Assembly: GCA_002381645.1 (NCBI GenBank)
Contig: DFXE01000010.1
Location: 98,661-162,660 of the forward strand
Direction of reading: 5' to 3'
DNA: 64,000 nucleotides
Source of the DNA: Bacteroidales bacterium UBA4116
GTDB taxonomy: Bacteria > Bacteroidota > Bacteroidia > Bacteroidales > Tannerellaceae
The position numbers were made by a program, and so were the translations under genes. Shown piece after piece: positions 1-9,399 of the stretch. The notes under the pieces were generated by a model. That model ran no database searches. It was not told the origin of the DNA and was given only the letters and a program-made list of their open reading frames with translations. How positions within the stretch are numbered: the first letter of the stretch is position 1; every line of letters starts with the position of its first letter.

Positions 1-2145
1 TGGCTTCCTGTGGTATCCGACATGGGAAATGTGGAGATTTGGGCTGAGATTGGTGTTATCTTCTTGCTTTTTGCCCTGGGGTTGGAATTCAGCTTTAAAA
101 AATTAATAGATGTAGGAGGGACGGCATCGCTTGCTACATTGATCAATATGGGATCGATGATACTGATCGGATATGTAGTGGGGCAGCTTCTTCACTGGTC
201 GCCAATGGATAGTATTTTTCTGGGGGGAATGTTATCGATGTCATCGACTACTATTATAATAAAAGCATTTAACGATATGGGGCTTCAGAAGCAGAAATTT
301 GCTAATATCGTATTCGGTATGCTGATAGTGGAAGACCTTGCTGCTATTCTGATGATGGTGCTGTTGTCTACTGTTGCCGTAAGTAATACCATAGAAGGAA
401 GCGCTTTACTTAGTAGTTTGTTCAGGCTTATATTCTTTGTTATGGTATGGTTTATAGTAGGTATTTACCTGATTCCTACCATGCTGAAGAAATTAAAGAA
501 TTATCTCAACGACGAAACGCTGATCATTGTATCTATCGGTTTATGTCTGGGAATGGTTTTATTCGCATCAAAAGTAGGATTTTCTGCAGCATTGGGAGCA
601 TTCATAATGGGTTCGATCCTGGCTGAAACCGTCCGGGCGAAACAGATCGAGCATCTGGTAGAACCGGTCAAGAACCTTTTTGGCGCTGTTTTTTTTGTCT
701 CAGTAGGGATGATGCTCGATCCTGCAATTATTAAAGAATATCTGGGACTTATTTTAATTCTGACGGCTGTGGTGCTGATAGGAAGGGTTATTTTTGCTTC
801 GCTTGGTGTTTTAGCTTCCGGTGAAGGATTAAAAGTTGCCATTCAATCCGGATTCAGCCTTGCGCAGATCGGGGAGTTCTCCTTTATTATTGCCAGCTTA
901 GGTATGAGTCTTGGAGTTATCCGGCCCGAGTTGTATCCTATCATAGTAGCTGTATCGATTATTACTACCTTTACGACACCCTACTTTATTAAAGCTTCGG
1001 TTCCGGTTTATGAATTTCTTGAAAAACGGATACCGTCGCGGTTCAATAAAGTGATTGAAGGGTATTCAGCCTCGGGTTTAAAGACGGTGAACAAGCAAAA
1101 TGACTGGAACAAATTATTAAAAAGTATCCTTCAATTAGTTGCTGTGTATACTACGCTGTCATTAGCCGTTTTATTTATATGCGAACAATTTGTGACACCT
1201 TTTATTACCGCAAATATCTACGGGCTTGGGGGCAGGATTATATCCGCTGCTGTTGCGCTGCTGCTGATGGCTCCTTTTTTACGTTCGGTTATGATGAAGA
1301 AAAACCGTTCGGCCGAATTCAGGAATTTATGGGAAGATAATCATTTTAACAGGGGGGCGTTAATCGCTTTAGTCGTATTACGGGTAGGGATCGGTTGCGC
1401 GCTGGTTATGATGGTACTTGTTCCTTTATTTCCGGATACGATGGTCACCCAGATCATTATTTCAATGATTGTAATAGCTTTCATTATTTATTTCCAGGGA
1501 TTTAAGAAACAATCCCGGTTGATTGAAGCCCGTTTTCTTGAAAACCTGAATGAAAAACAGTTGCTTGAAGAGAAATCGGCAGCTATAAATCCTAAAATGG
1601 CAAACGTTCTTTTGTCTAAAGATATCCATATAGAAGAAATAAGTGTTTCACCTATTTCGCCTAAAGCAGGAAAAACATTGCGTGAATTGAATTTCAGGCA
1701 AAAACTCGGGCTTAATATCGTAACGATTATAAGAGGTAATAAAAAAATAAATATCCCTGATGCCGATGAACGGATTTATCCATATGACCGATTAATTGTT
1801 GCCGGTGAGGATGAAGATTTGCAAAACCTGATCAAGGCAATTGAAGTGCGTAATGAAGCCCTCGACACAATGGAAGAACCTGAACATGATATTACTCTTT
1901 CCCAATACGTGGTCGAGCATGATTCGCCGATGATCGGAAGGTCAATTTCTAACCTGGATATCCAGAAGAAAACAGAATGTATGATTATCAGTATTGAAAG
2001 GGAAGACGACCTGATTATAACATTAACGCCCTCCTTTGTAATAAAGGAAGGCGATACGCTATTGCTTGCAGGTGAAAAAGATAAGATCAACGGTTTCGAA
2101 AAAAACCTTTTCAACGATTTGAATACATATGATCATAATAGCTGA
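1..2145 (+). CDS. Kef-type cation:proton antiporter, 5'-truncated
   Basis: This is a monovalent cation:proton antiporter (CPA2/KefB type) of the inner membrane. The reading frame is open from base 1, so the true start lies outside the window; the GTG at position 10 is internal. About the first 500 residues form many hydrophobic segments of a Na+/H+ exchanger domain, including the stretch ALGLEFSFKKL near the left edge and GFSAALGAFIMGSILAET. The remaining ~190 residues are cytoplasmic and look like two successive TrkA-C (RCK_C) ligand domains, each ending in a 'D..L.AGE' pattern (RLIVAGEDEDL, TLLLAGEKDKI). No TrkA-N nucleotide-binding fold is seen. The 3' end overlaps the convergent rfbB by 35 bp. 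The exchanger assignment is firm; the ion (K+ or Na+) is not determined. Confidence 0.88.
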   Translation, partial: WLPVVSDMGNVEIWAEIGVIFLLFALGLEFSFKKLIDVGGTASLATLINMGSMILIGYVVGQLLHWSPMDSIFLGGMLSMSSTTIIIKAFNDMGLQKQKFANIVFGMLIVEDLAAILMMVLLSTVAVSNTIEGSALLSSLFRLIFFVMVWFIVGIYLIPTMLKKLKNYLNDETLIIVSIGLCLGMVLFASKVGFSAALGAFIMGSILAETVRAKQIEHLVEPVKNLFGAVFFVSVGMMLDPAIIKEYLGLILILTAVVLIGRVIFASLGVLASGEGLKVAIQSGFSLAQIGEFSFIIASLGMSLGVIRPELYPIIVAVSIITTFTTPYFIKASVPVYEFLEKRIPSRFNKVIEGYSASGLKTVNKQNDWNKLLKSILQLVAVYTTLSLAVLFICEQFVTPFITANIYGLGGRIISAAVALLLMAPFLRSVMMKKNRSAEFRNLWEDNHFNRGALIALVVLRVGIGCALVMMVLVPLFPDTMVTQIIISMIVIAFIIYFQGFKKQSRLIEARFLENLNEKQLLEEKSAAINPKMANVLLSKDIHIEEISVSPISPKAGKTLRELNFRQKLGLNIVTIIRGNKKINIPDADERIYPYDRLIVAGEDEDLQNLIKAIEVRNEALDTMEEPEHDITLSQYVVEHDSPMIGRSISNLDIQKKTECMIISIEREDDLIITLTPSFVIKEGDTLLLAGEKDKINGFEKNLFNDLNTYDHNS

Positions 2146-3250
2146 TATAGTCGCCGGTCATGATGTCGTCTACCCATGACTGGTTATCCAGATACCAATA
2201 GATCGTTTTAACAATCCCCTCTTCAAAACGGGTCTCCGGTTTCCAGCCTAATTCCGTTGTTATTTTTGCCGGATCGATCGCATACCGCTGGTCATGACCC
2301 AGACGGTCTTTTACGAAAGTAATCAGGCTGTCATTGATCCAGTCTGTTTTTATCTCACCATCCGGTCCTTTCTCCTTTTTCTTCAGAACATTCCTGTATT
2401 CCGGTTGTTCAGACATGATTTTGTGAATGGTACGGATCGTTAGTTTTACAATCTCGATATTTTGTTTCTCGTTATGTCCGCCTACGTTATATATTTCTCC
2501 GGTACGACCTTTATGCAGCACCATATCAATAGCCTTGCAATGATCTTCCACGTATAACCAGTCGCGCACATTGGTTCCGTCGCCATAGACAGGTAACGAC
2601 TTGCCTTCAAGAATATTTTTTATAATCAGCGGGATCAGTTTCTCAGGGAAATGATATGGGCCGTAATTATTCGAGCAGCGGGTAATCGTAACAGGCATCT
2701 TGTAGGTATCCGCATAGGCTTTTACAAATAGATCAGAGCTTGCTTTTGACGCGCTGTACGGGCTTCTGGGATCCAGAGGAGTAGTCTCCGTAAAATATCC
2801 TTCCGCGCCCAGGCTGCCGTACACTTCATCTGTCGATACCTGGTGAAAGCGGACTCCCTCTTTCCATACAGGATAACCGGCTTCGTCTTTACCGCCTGCC
2901 CATGCGTATTTAGCAGCATCCAACAGATTTTGTGTACCTAATATATTAGTGATTAGAAAGAGTTGCGGATTATCAATACTCCGGTCGACATGGCTTTCGG
3001 CAGCAAAATTTACAACATAATCGAATTGATATTCAATGAAAAGCCTGTCGGCAAGGGAACGGTCACCAATATCTCCCTTTACGAATATGCAACGTTCGTT
3101 GTCGATATCGTTTTCTATTGTTTTCAGGTTGCCTGCATAGGTAAGCAGATCCAATGCGACAATCTTGATATCCGTATAAGTAGCCAGCATGTATTTAATA
3201 AAGTTTGCACCGATAAATCCGGCTGCGCCGGTTACTAAATAAGTTTTCAT
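2111..3250 (-). CDS. rfbB: dTDP-glucose 4,6-dehydratase
   Basis: It converts dTDP-glucose to dTDP-4-keto-6-deoxyglucose, the second step towards dTDP-rhamnose and related sugars, in the cytoplasm. It is an extended short-chain dehydrogenase: an N-terminal NAD-binding GAAGFIGANF, the STDEVYG segment that carries the dehydratase Asp/Glu, and the catalytic YSASKASSD (YxxxK). The segment TRCSNNYGPYHFPEKLIPL is typical of RfbB. At 379 residues it is slightly longer than usual (~350), mainly through a charged insert around residues 275-300 (KKKEKGPDGEIK). It lies 15 bp downstream of rfbC on the same strand, so the two probably form an operon. rfbA lies 37 kb away and rfbD is not in the window. Confidence 0.95.
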   Translation of the reverse strand: MKTYLVTGAAGFIGANFIKYMLATYTDIKIVALDLLTYAGNLKTIENDIDNERCIFVKGDIGDRSLADRLFIEYQFDYVVNFAAESHVDRSIDNPQLFLITNILGTQNLLDAAKYAWAGGKDEAGYPVWKEGVRFHQVSTDEVYGSLGAEGYFTETTPLDPRSPYSASKASSDLFVKAYADTYKMPVTITRCSNNYGPYHFPEKLIPLIIKNILEGKSLPVYGDGTNVRDWLYVEDHCKAIDMVLHKGRTGEIYNVGGHNEKQNIEIVKLTIRTIHKIMSEQPEYRNVLKKKEKGPDGEIKTDWINDSLITFVKDRLGHDQRYAIDPAKITTELGWKPETRFEEGIVKTIYWYLDNQSWVDDIMTGDYISYYDHMYSNR

Positions 3251-3265
3251 TCCGTATGGGTTTAA

Positions 3266-3823
3266 TTAATATTCAAAATTATAATCGGCTGCGGATAATA
3301 AAGGAGCGTTCTTGTCCTTTTCAGACATGATCAGTGATGCTTCGGAAAGAATTTTCCAATCGATACCAAATGCTTTGTCGTCGAAACGCACGCTTCCTTC
3401 ATGGGTAGGGGTATAGGGATTATCTACTTTGTAAGTGAAAACGGTATCGTCCTGTAATACATGAAATCCATGTGCAAAACCCTGCGGAATATAAAGCTGG
3501 CGTTTGTTTTCCGCCGTTAATTCCACTGCCACATGTTTACCGAAAGTGGGTGACCCTTTCCGTATGTCAACCGCGACATCCAGTACGGCTCCCTGAATAA
3601 CGCGGACCAGTTTTGCCTGTGAAAAAGGATTTAGCTGGTAATGCAATCCTCTTAACACTCCGGCAGAGGAACGGGATTCATTATCTTGTATAAAGTCAAC
3701 TTTTCCAATGTGTTTTTCAAATTCGTCTTTCCGGAAAGCTTCAAAAAAATATCCCCGGGAGTCATTGAACACGTTAGGCTCAATAATCCATACCCCGGGG
3801 ATATCTGTTTCTATAAAGTTCAT
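3266..3823 (-). CDS. rfbC: dTDP-4-dehydrorhamnose 3,5-epimerase
   Basis: This cupin-fold enzyme epimerises dTDP-4-keto-6-deoxyglucose at C3 and C5 on the way to dTDP-L-rhamnose. The 185-residue length is normal for the family. Diagnostic stretches are NESRSSAGVLRGLHYQ (with the catalytic His in GLHYQ), AVDIRKGSPTFGKHV and IPQGFAHGFHVL. It is the first gene of a rfbC-rfbB pair. Without rfbD nearby, the final sugar (rhamnose or another 6-deoxyhexose) cannot be stated from this window. Confidence 0.95.
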   Translation of the reverse strand: MNFIETDIPGVWIIEPNVFNDSRGYFFEAFRKDEFEKHIGKVDFIQDNESRSSAGVLRGLHYQLNPFSQAKLVRVIQGAVLDVAVDIRKGSPTFGKHVAVELTAENKRQLYIPQGFAHGFHVLQDDTVFTYKVDNPYTPTHEGSVRFDDKAFGIDWKILSEASLIMSEKDKNAPLLSAADYNFEY

Positions 3824-3845
3824 ATACGTTCTTTTATTTTGAACG

Positions 3846-3853
3846 CAAAGTAA
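3846..3853 (-). promoter_or_regulatory. possible -7 box of rfbC
   Basis: On the minus strand this reads TTACTTTG, one base from the Bacteroidota TAnnTTTG box, 23 bp before the rfbC start. No clear -33 element is seen. Weak evidence. Confidence 0.35.
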
Positions 3854-3880
3854 ACTATTTTAGTACATTCATACAATGTT

Positions 3881-5938
3881 TTAGCCAATCATTTGAATAC
3901 TTCTTTTAATAAACCTGCTCAGCGGTTCACCTTTCAACATGCCATTACTTAATAAGGCAAGATCGATCAATTCATGTACGAGATTGTTTGAAGAAGCGTA
4001 CTCAGCCAGGATTTTATTGCGTTGTTCACGAAGCTCATCCAGTTTCTTATTTGTATTGGTCATGTCTTCTTTTTCTTCTGCTGTGATCTCTTCTTCTTTC
4101 TTTTTATTTTGCTTTTCCCTGAGATCAGACTGACGTGCTTCCCAACCTTTTATATCGGCATCGATCGGAGACAGTTTTTCCGCACATTTTTCTTCTTCGT
4201 CGGCTAATACCTTTTTTACTAACGTATGATCCGTATTTAATACCAGATTGTAGCTGTCAGGCATTTCTCCATAGAATGACATTCCCGGCTGCATGGCCGA
4301 CATTTCCCTCATCCTGCGCATATATTCGCTTTGAGTAAGCATTACCGGATTGGCGTTTTCACCCAATGCCTCGAACGTTACGTAAAATTCTGCTTTTTCT
4401 ATTTTGGGAACCTGGCTCTTGAATACTTCCTGCAAAGCTGTTTTCTGTTCTTCCTTCAAAGATACGGTACCGGAGTCTTTTTTACGGATAATATTGTCGA
4501 TCGTATCGCTGTCGACCCTGACAAATTGTGTCTTCTCGAATTTTTGTTCCAGTTGTCCCACTGCATGGACATCTAACTGTCCGTCCATCATTAAGACGCT
4601 GTATCCTTTATCTTTGGCTGCCTGAATATAGCTGTATTGTTCTTCCGTACTATTGGTGTAGAGATAGATTAAATTACCGTCTTTATCGGTTTGATTTTCC
4701 TTAACAAGCGTTTTGTATTCTTCGAATGTATAGTATTTACCGTCTACGTCTTTCAATAAAGCAAATTTAGCTGCGCGTTCGTAGAACTTTTCATCCGTTA
4801 GCATTCCATACTGGATAAAAAGTTTCAGGCTGTCCCATTTTTCTTCGAATTGCGGTCGGTCGTTCTTGAACATTTCTTCCAGACGGTCGGCTACTTTCTT
4901 GGTAATATGGCTTGATATTTTCTTAACGTTCTGGTCGCTCTGCAGATAAGAACGGGAAACATTCAAGGGAATATCCGGCGAATCCAGTACCCCATGTAAA
5001 AGTGTAAGGAATTCGGGTACGATACCTTCTACAGAGTCGGTAACGTATACCTGGTTGGAATAAAGCTGTATTTTATTCCTGTTCATATCCATATTGCTTT
5101 TTATGCGCGGGAAGTACAGGATACCTGTCAGGTTGAACGGATAGTCTACATTCAGGTGAATCCAGAACAAAGGCTCTTCACTCATCGGATAAAGTTCCTG
5201 GTAGAACTTTTTATAATCTTCGTCCGTCAGTTCGGAAGGTTTACGTACCCAAGCAGGTTTTGTATCGTTAATGATATTATCTTCGTCGGTATCTACATAT
5301 TTTCCGTCTTTCCATTCCTGTTTTTTGCCGAAAGCAATGGGTACCGGTAAGAAGCGGCAGTATTTTTTCAGCAGACCGCTTATTTTATCTTTATTTAAAA
5401 AGTCTTTATTGTCGTCATCGATATAAAGGATAATATCCGTACCAATGTCGTCTTTTTTAGTTTCTTCCAACGTATATTCAGGATTTCCCTCACAACTCCA
5501 TTTCATTGGTACGGCACCTTCTTTATACGATTTAGTTACGATCTCCACTTTCTTGGAAACCATAAAAGTAGAGTAGAATCCTAATCCGAAATGACCGATG
5601 ATAGAAGCCGCATCGTTTTTGTATTTTTCAACAAATTCCTCTGCTCCTGAGAAAGCTATCTGGTTGATATATTTATCAATTTCTTCAGCGGTCATACCTA
5701 TACCACGGTCGCTCACGGTAATGGTACCTGCTTTTTCATCTATTTTTACGTGGATGGTCTGGTCGCCCAGTTCACCTTTATATTCACCTACTGATGATAG
5801 TGTTTTTAGTTTCTGTGTTGCATCCACCGCATTTGAAACAATCTCCCGGAGGAAAATTTCATGGTCACTATACAAAAACTTTTTGATAATGGGGAATATA
5901 TTCTCGCTGGTAACCCCAATGTTTCCTTGTTTTGCCAT
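3881..5938 (-). CDS. htpG: Hsp90-family chaperone HtpG
   Basis: ATP-dependent cytosolic chaperone. The N-terminal GHKL ATPase motifs are all visible: REIVSNAVDA with the catalytic Glu and Asn (about residues 31-40), the DRGIGM motif, and the GHFGLGFYS lid/glycine motif (about residue 115). The middle domain contains NVSRSYLQ with the conserved Arg near residue 330. At 685 residues it is a little longer than the E. coli protein (624) because of charged inserts, notably a Lys/Glu-rich stretch near residues 600-630. It is transcribed in the same direction as clpC upstream, but a strong terminator at 6003-6037 separates them, so it is probably an independent unit. Confidence 0.96.
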   Translation of the reverse strand: MAKQGNIGVTSENIFPIIKKFLYSDHEIFLREIVSNAVDATQKLKTLSSVGEYKGELGDQTIHVKIDEKAGTITVSDRGIGMTAEEIDKYINQIAFSGAEEFVEKYKNDAASIIGHFGLGFYSTFMVSKKVEIVTKSYKEGAVPMKWSCEGNPEYTLEETKKDDIGTDIILYIDDDNKDFLNKDKISGLLKKYCRFLPVPIAFGKKQEWKDGKYVDTDEDNIINDTKPAWVRKPSELTDEDYKKFYQELYPMSEEPLFWIHLNVDYPFNLTGILYFPRIKSNMDMNRNKIQLYSNQVYVTDSVEGIVPEFLTLLHGVLDSPDIPLNVSRSYLQSDQNVKKISSHITKKVADRLEEMFKNDRPQFEEKWDSLKLFIQYGMLTDEKFYERAAKFALLKDVDGKYYTFEEYKTLVKENQTDKDGNLIYLYTNSTEEQYSYIQAAKDKGYSVLMMDGQLDVHAVGQLEQKFEKTQFVRVDSDTIDNIIRKKDSGTVSLKEEQKTALQEVFKSQVPKIEKAEFYVTFEALGENANPVMLTQSEYMRRMREMSAMQPGMSFYGEMPDSYNLVLNTDHTLVKKVLADEEEKCAEKLSPIDADIKGWEARQSDLREKQNKKKEEEITAEEKEDMTNTNKKLDELREQRNKILAEYASSNNLVHELIDLALLSNGMLKGEPLSRFIKRSIQMIG

Positions 5939-6002
5939 AATTTGTATATCTTTATTATTATGTAATTAGTCTTGTCTGCTTTTCGGACGTTTACAAAATA
6001 TC

Positions 6003-6037
6003 AAAAAAAATGCCAGACACGAGGTGCCTGACATTTT
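6003..6037 (-). terminator. rho-independent terminator of clpC
   Basis: A 13-bp inverted repeat (6007-6019 with 6025-6037) has a 5-base loop. On the minus strand the two non-Watson-Crick positions become G-U wobbles and the stem is followed by a run of T, so it is oriented to end clpC transcription. Confidence 0.85.
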
Positions 6038-6058
6038 GTCGTTATATAACAGATTTAA

Positions 6059-8620
6059 TTATTCCGGAACGGCCTGTTTCCTGATGTCGGTCGTGAGCTT
6101 CTGCTCATCTTTATCGAAATCAACAAGGATAGTATCCCCTTCGCTTACGGAAGCTTTTATGATCATTTCTGCCATTTCGTCTTCCAGATACTTCTGTATC
6201 GCACGTTTCAGCGGACGGGCGCCGAATTGTACATCGTATCCTTTGGTAGCGATAAAATCCTTGGCTTCTTCTGTAAGAACCAGTGAATATCCAAGCTTTC
6301 CGACGCGGTCGTATAAACCTTCCAGTTCGATATCGATGATCTTATGGATCGATTCTTTGTCTAACTGGTCGAACATAATGATGTCGTCGATACGATTGAG
6401 GAATTCGGGTGCAAAAGCCTTGTTCAAAGCTTTCTGGATTACACCTCTTGAAAATTCTTTATCGGTTTCGCCCGGAGCTTTGGTATTGAAACCTACTCCG
6501 CGTCCAAAATCTTTCAACTGCCGGGTACCAATATTAGATGTCAGGATCAGTATCGTATTTTTGAAATCGATACGTCTGCCGAGACTGTCCGTCAAACGGC
6601 CTTCATCCAGTACCTGAAGCAGGATATTGAATACATCCGGATGCGCTTTTTCGATCTCGTCGAGCAATACCACCGAATAAGGTTTGCGGCGTACTTTTTC
6701 CGTTAATTGTCCACCTTCTTCATAACCTACATATCCGGGAGGCGCTCCGATCAATCGTGATACGGCGAATTTCTCAAGGTATTCGCTCATATCTATACGT
6801 ATCAGTGAATCGGCAGAGTCGAACAGGTATTCCGCCAGCTTCTTGGCAAGGTGGGTTTTACCTACACCCGTTGGACCTAAGAACATAAAGGTACCGATGG
6901 GCTTGTTCGGATCTTTCAGACCCACCCTGTTGCGTTGGATCGCCTTCACGATTTTGGAAACCGCATCGTCCTGGCCGATCACTTTGCTTTTCAATACTTC
7001 GCCCATTTCCAGTAGCTTTACATTTTCTGCGGTAGCAATCCGTTGTACGGGTACACCTGACATCATGGCAACTACCTCTGCGACTTTTTCTTCGTCCACA
7101 GTCTCGCGGTGTTCCTGTAATTCCTGTTCCCACTTGGCTTTGGCCGCTTCGAGTTGCAATAGGAACTGGCGTTCTTTATCCCGGAAGCTGGCTGCCAGCT
7201 CAAAGTTCTGCGATTTTACAGCCGCAAGCTTTTCCGTTTTTGTATCTTCGATTTTAGCTTCTAATTCTTCGATACTTTTGGGAACAATGATATTGGATAT
7301 ATGTACACGTGAACCTGCTTCGTCTAATGCGTCGATAGCTTTATCCGGGAAATTGCGGTCGCTTATGTACCGTTCCGTCAGGTTCACACAGGCTTTCAGC
7401 GCTTCATCGGTATAGATCACATTGTGATGTTCCTCATACCTCGGTTTGATATTCTTAAGGATCTGCAGTGTTTCTTCTGCCGTTGTCGGATCGACAATTA
7501 CCTTCTGGAAACGACGTTCCAACGCACCGTCTTTCTCAATGTTTTTGCGGTATTCATCTAACGTAGTGGCACCGATGCATTGGATTTCACCCCTCGCTAA
7601 AGCGGGTTTCAGCATATTTGCCGCATCCATTGATCCCGAAGCCGAACCTGCCCCGACAATCGTATGGATTTCGTCGATAAACAAAATAATATTCGGGTTT
7701 TTAGACAATTCATTTAAGATCGCTTTTATACGTTCTTCGAACTGCCCCCTGTATTTGGTACCGGCAACGATTGATGCCATATCGAGGCTTATTACCCTCT
7801 TGTCAAATAAGATACGTGACACTTTCCGCTGTACGATACGCAAGGCTAACCCTTCTACGATAGCCGATTTACCTACTCCGGGTTCTCCTATTAATACCGG
7901 ATTGTTTTTCTTACGGCGGCTTAATATCTGGGCCAGGCGTTCAATTTCTTTTTCGCGTCCGACAATCGGGTCTAACCTGTTTTCAGAGGCAGCACGTGTC
8001 ATATCCGTCCCGAAATTGTCCAATACCGGTGTGTCATTCGGTGATTTGGGTTGCGAGCCACCTGCTCCGGTGGAACGTGATTCTTTTCTGGAGGAAAAGC
8101 TTTCTTCTTCCTCATCGTCTTCATCGTCCGTATAACCGTCGCTTATTTCATCTACTTCTTCAAATTCATCTAACTGGTCCATACCTGTATTTGCTACGAG
8201 ATTATTATATACTGAACGATACGTAACACCGGCATCGCCTAACACTTTGGCGGCAACGTTGAATTCTTCTTTTAATATGGCTAATAAAAGATGTTCCGTA
8301 CCTGTTTCTTCGCTTTTAAACAAACGCGCTTCCAACATACTCATCCGTAAGACACGTTCGGTTGTTTTGCTGATCGCTATTTCACTTTCAGCTATTTCTT
8401 CAGAGTCGAATGAATTGCGTATATCTTGTTCAATGTTCTTTTTTATTTCATAGATGTCGGCATTTAATTCGTTCAATATGTCGATGGCTTTTCCATTCCC
8501 ATCCCGAATAATGCCAAGCATCAGATGCTCCGGGCCTATATAACTGTTCTGAAGCCTTGCGGCTTCTTCCCTGCTATACTCCAAAACATCCATAAGTCTT
8601 TTTGAATAATTACTTTTCAT
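6059..8620 (-). CDS. clpC: ATP-dependent Clp protease ATPase / chaperone ClpC
   Basis: Hexameric AAA+ unfoldase that feeds ClpP or acts as a disaggregase. Visible architecture: an N-terminal Clp_N double repeat (about residues 1-145), an acidic linker rich in Asp, Glu and Ser (about 155-185), the first AAA+ module with Walker A GEPGVGKS near residue 245 and FIDEIHTIVGAG, a UVR-like segment (LEAKIEDTKTEKLAAVKSQ, about residues 430-450), then the second AAA+ module with GPTGVGKTHL near residue 580 and LLDEIEKAHPDV. The short middle domain with UVR motif separates ClpC from ClpB. The 853-residue length is normal. A terminator follows the stop codon and a -7 box (8644-8651) precedes the start. 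Confidence 0.95.
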   Translation of the reverse strand: MKSNYSKRLMDVLEYSREEAARLQNSYIGPEHLMLGIIRDGNGKAIDILNELNADIYEIKKNIEQDIRNSFDSEEIAESEIAISKTTERVLRMSMLEARLFKSEETGTEHLLLAILKEEFNVAAKVLGDAGVTYRSVYNNLVANTGMDQLDEFEEVDEISDGYTDDEDDEEEESFSSRKESRSTGAGGSQPKSPNDTPVLDNFGTDMTRAASENRLDPIVGREKEIERLAQILSRRKKNNPVLIGEPGVGKSAIVEGLALRIVQRKVSRILFDKRVISLDMASIVAGTKYRGQFEERIKAILNELSKNPNIILFIDEIHTIVGAGSASGSMDAANMLKPALARGEIQCIGATTLDEYRKNIEKDGALERRFQKVIVDPTTAEETLQILKNIKPRYEEHHNVIYTDEALKACVNLTERYISDRNFPDKAIDALDEAGSRVHISNIIVPKSIEELEAKIEDTKTEKLAAVKSQNFELAASFRDKERQFLLQLEAAKAKWEQELQEHRETVDEEKVAEVVAMMSGVPVQRIATAENVKLLEMGEVLKSKVIGQDDAVSKIVKAIQRNRVGLKDPNKPIGTFMFLGPTGVGKTHLAKKLAEYLFDSADSLIRIDMSEYLEKFAVSRLIGAPPGYVGYEEGGQLTEKVRRKPYSVVLLDEIEKAHPDVFNILLQVLDEGRLTDSLGRRIDFKNTILILTSNIGTRQLKDFGRGVGFNTKAPGETDKEFSRGVIQKALNKAFAPEFLNRIDDIIMFDQLDKESIHKIIDIELEGLYDRVGKLGYSLVLTEEAKDFIATKGYDVQFGARPLKRAIQKYLEDEMAEMIIKASVSEGDTILVDFDKDEQKLTTDIRKQAVPE

Positions 8621-8643
8621 ATTTGTAATGTATGTGCTTTAGA

Positions 8644-8651
8644 CAAAGTTA
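8644..8651 (-). promoter_or_regulatory. -7 promoter box of clpC
   Basis: TAACTTTG on the minus strand matches the TAnnTTTG consensus exactly. A TTTG at 8674-8677 (minus strand) lies 22 bp upstream, slightly wider than the usual 19-21. Confidence 0.6.
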
Positions 8652-8779
8652 ATACTCTTTGTATATATAACATCAAAATTCATGCCAATGTTGAATAATA
8701 AAGTATTTTTTCCGTGTAATGCCTTTCCTGTATTACATTTCTGCTTTTTATAGGTCTTTATCGCCTTTTCAATACAGGA

Positions 8780-9274
8780 TTGCATTTTTTACGTTTCACC
8801 TTTCACCCCCTCTGTATACTGTTGATTAACAAGAGGTAAAAGGTGAAAGGAACGGTGAAGGCTGAGATCGTCAGGCAATATAATAAATAATAAGTCAATT
8901 TTGATATTCTTTTCAGGTTGTTTTAGTCAGTATATATAATGAAAATGAATCCGGACTGCTATCTGCCTGATCGGCTCACCCGGGTGGAACGGTCGATTCA
9001 CCAAGGTGAGCCGATCGAACCACCCTGATGGGCCGATTAAAATATCAGCTTAAAACCTTGAATGTATCCCGAACAACGCATAAAATTATAAGGGCGGGGT
9101 TATTAATAAAAAAAGAGTGCTAAAAATAATTTTATCGTACGCCTGAAGAGTAAAAATAATGGTGAAAGGAGTTTTTGGAAAAAGATAATTATCCCTTCAC
9201 CTCTAATTTTATTGTAATATTAAGATTTACAATTGTTTAATCTATAGGTGAAAGGTGAAACGTAAAAAATGCAA
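8780..9274. repeat. noncoding block bounded by 28-bp perfect inverted repeats
   Basis: The ~800-bp gap between clpC and tetR (8621-9419) contains no credible gene. Bases 8780-8807 and 9247-9274 are exact inverted copies of each other (28 bp). Each contains a doubled GGTGAAA motif followed by CGTAAAAAATGCA. Further GGTGAAA-type copies lie inside or just outside the block (about 8841, 8853, 9161, 9286, and inverted near 9193), and a GC-rich nested hairpin sits in the middle (8969-9037). The layout resembles a small nonautonomous inverted-repeat element (MITE-like) or a decayed repeat island. No transposase remnant and no obvious target duplication were found. Confidence 0.6.
8969..9037. repeat. 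GC-rich nested palindrome
   Basis: A perfect 12-bp stem pairs 8969-8980 (GATCGGCTCACC) with 9005-9016 (GGTGAGCCGATC). Competing pairings exist: GGGTGG at 8982-8987 with CCACCC at 9020-9025, and ATCGGC at 8970-8975 with GCCGAT at 9032-9037. It stands out from the AT-rich surroundings and resembles a repetitive extragenic palindrome. Function unknown. Confidence 0.55.
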
Positions 9275-9380
9275 ACAGGAAATAAAAGGTGAAACAGAAT
9301 ATTGGACGAATGTTTGCCACCCATATTTCATTCGTAATACGTATAAAATAAAAATATTTTTTTATTCAAAATATAATTCT

Positions 9381-9388
9381 TTCCTTTG
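9381..9388 (+). promoter_or_regulatory. probable -7 box of tetR-family gene
   Basis: TTCCTTTG is one base from TAnnTTTG and lies 31 bp before the chosen ATG. The palindromic operator begins 12 bp downstream, a position suited to blocking initiation. Confidence 0.45.
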
Positions 9389-9399
9389 CGTTATACAAC

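Noticed and set aside
3939..4576. Several short plus-strand frames rich in Phe and Leu opposite htpG
   Set aside because: They reflect the complement of Lys/Glu-rich htpG codons.
7446..8135. A 229-codon open frame on the plus strand opposite clpC
   Set aside because: It lies wholly antisense to conserved clpC domains and has no recognisable family features; it follows from the codon pattern of clpC. The frame at 6843-7415 is rejected for the same reason.
8780..9293. GGTGAAA copies as a CRISPR array
   Set aside because: The copies are short, irregularly spaced and on both strands. There are no equal spacers and no cas genes in the window.
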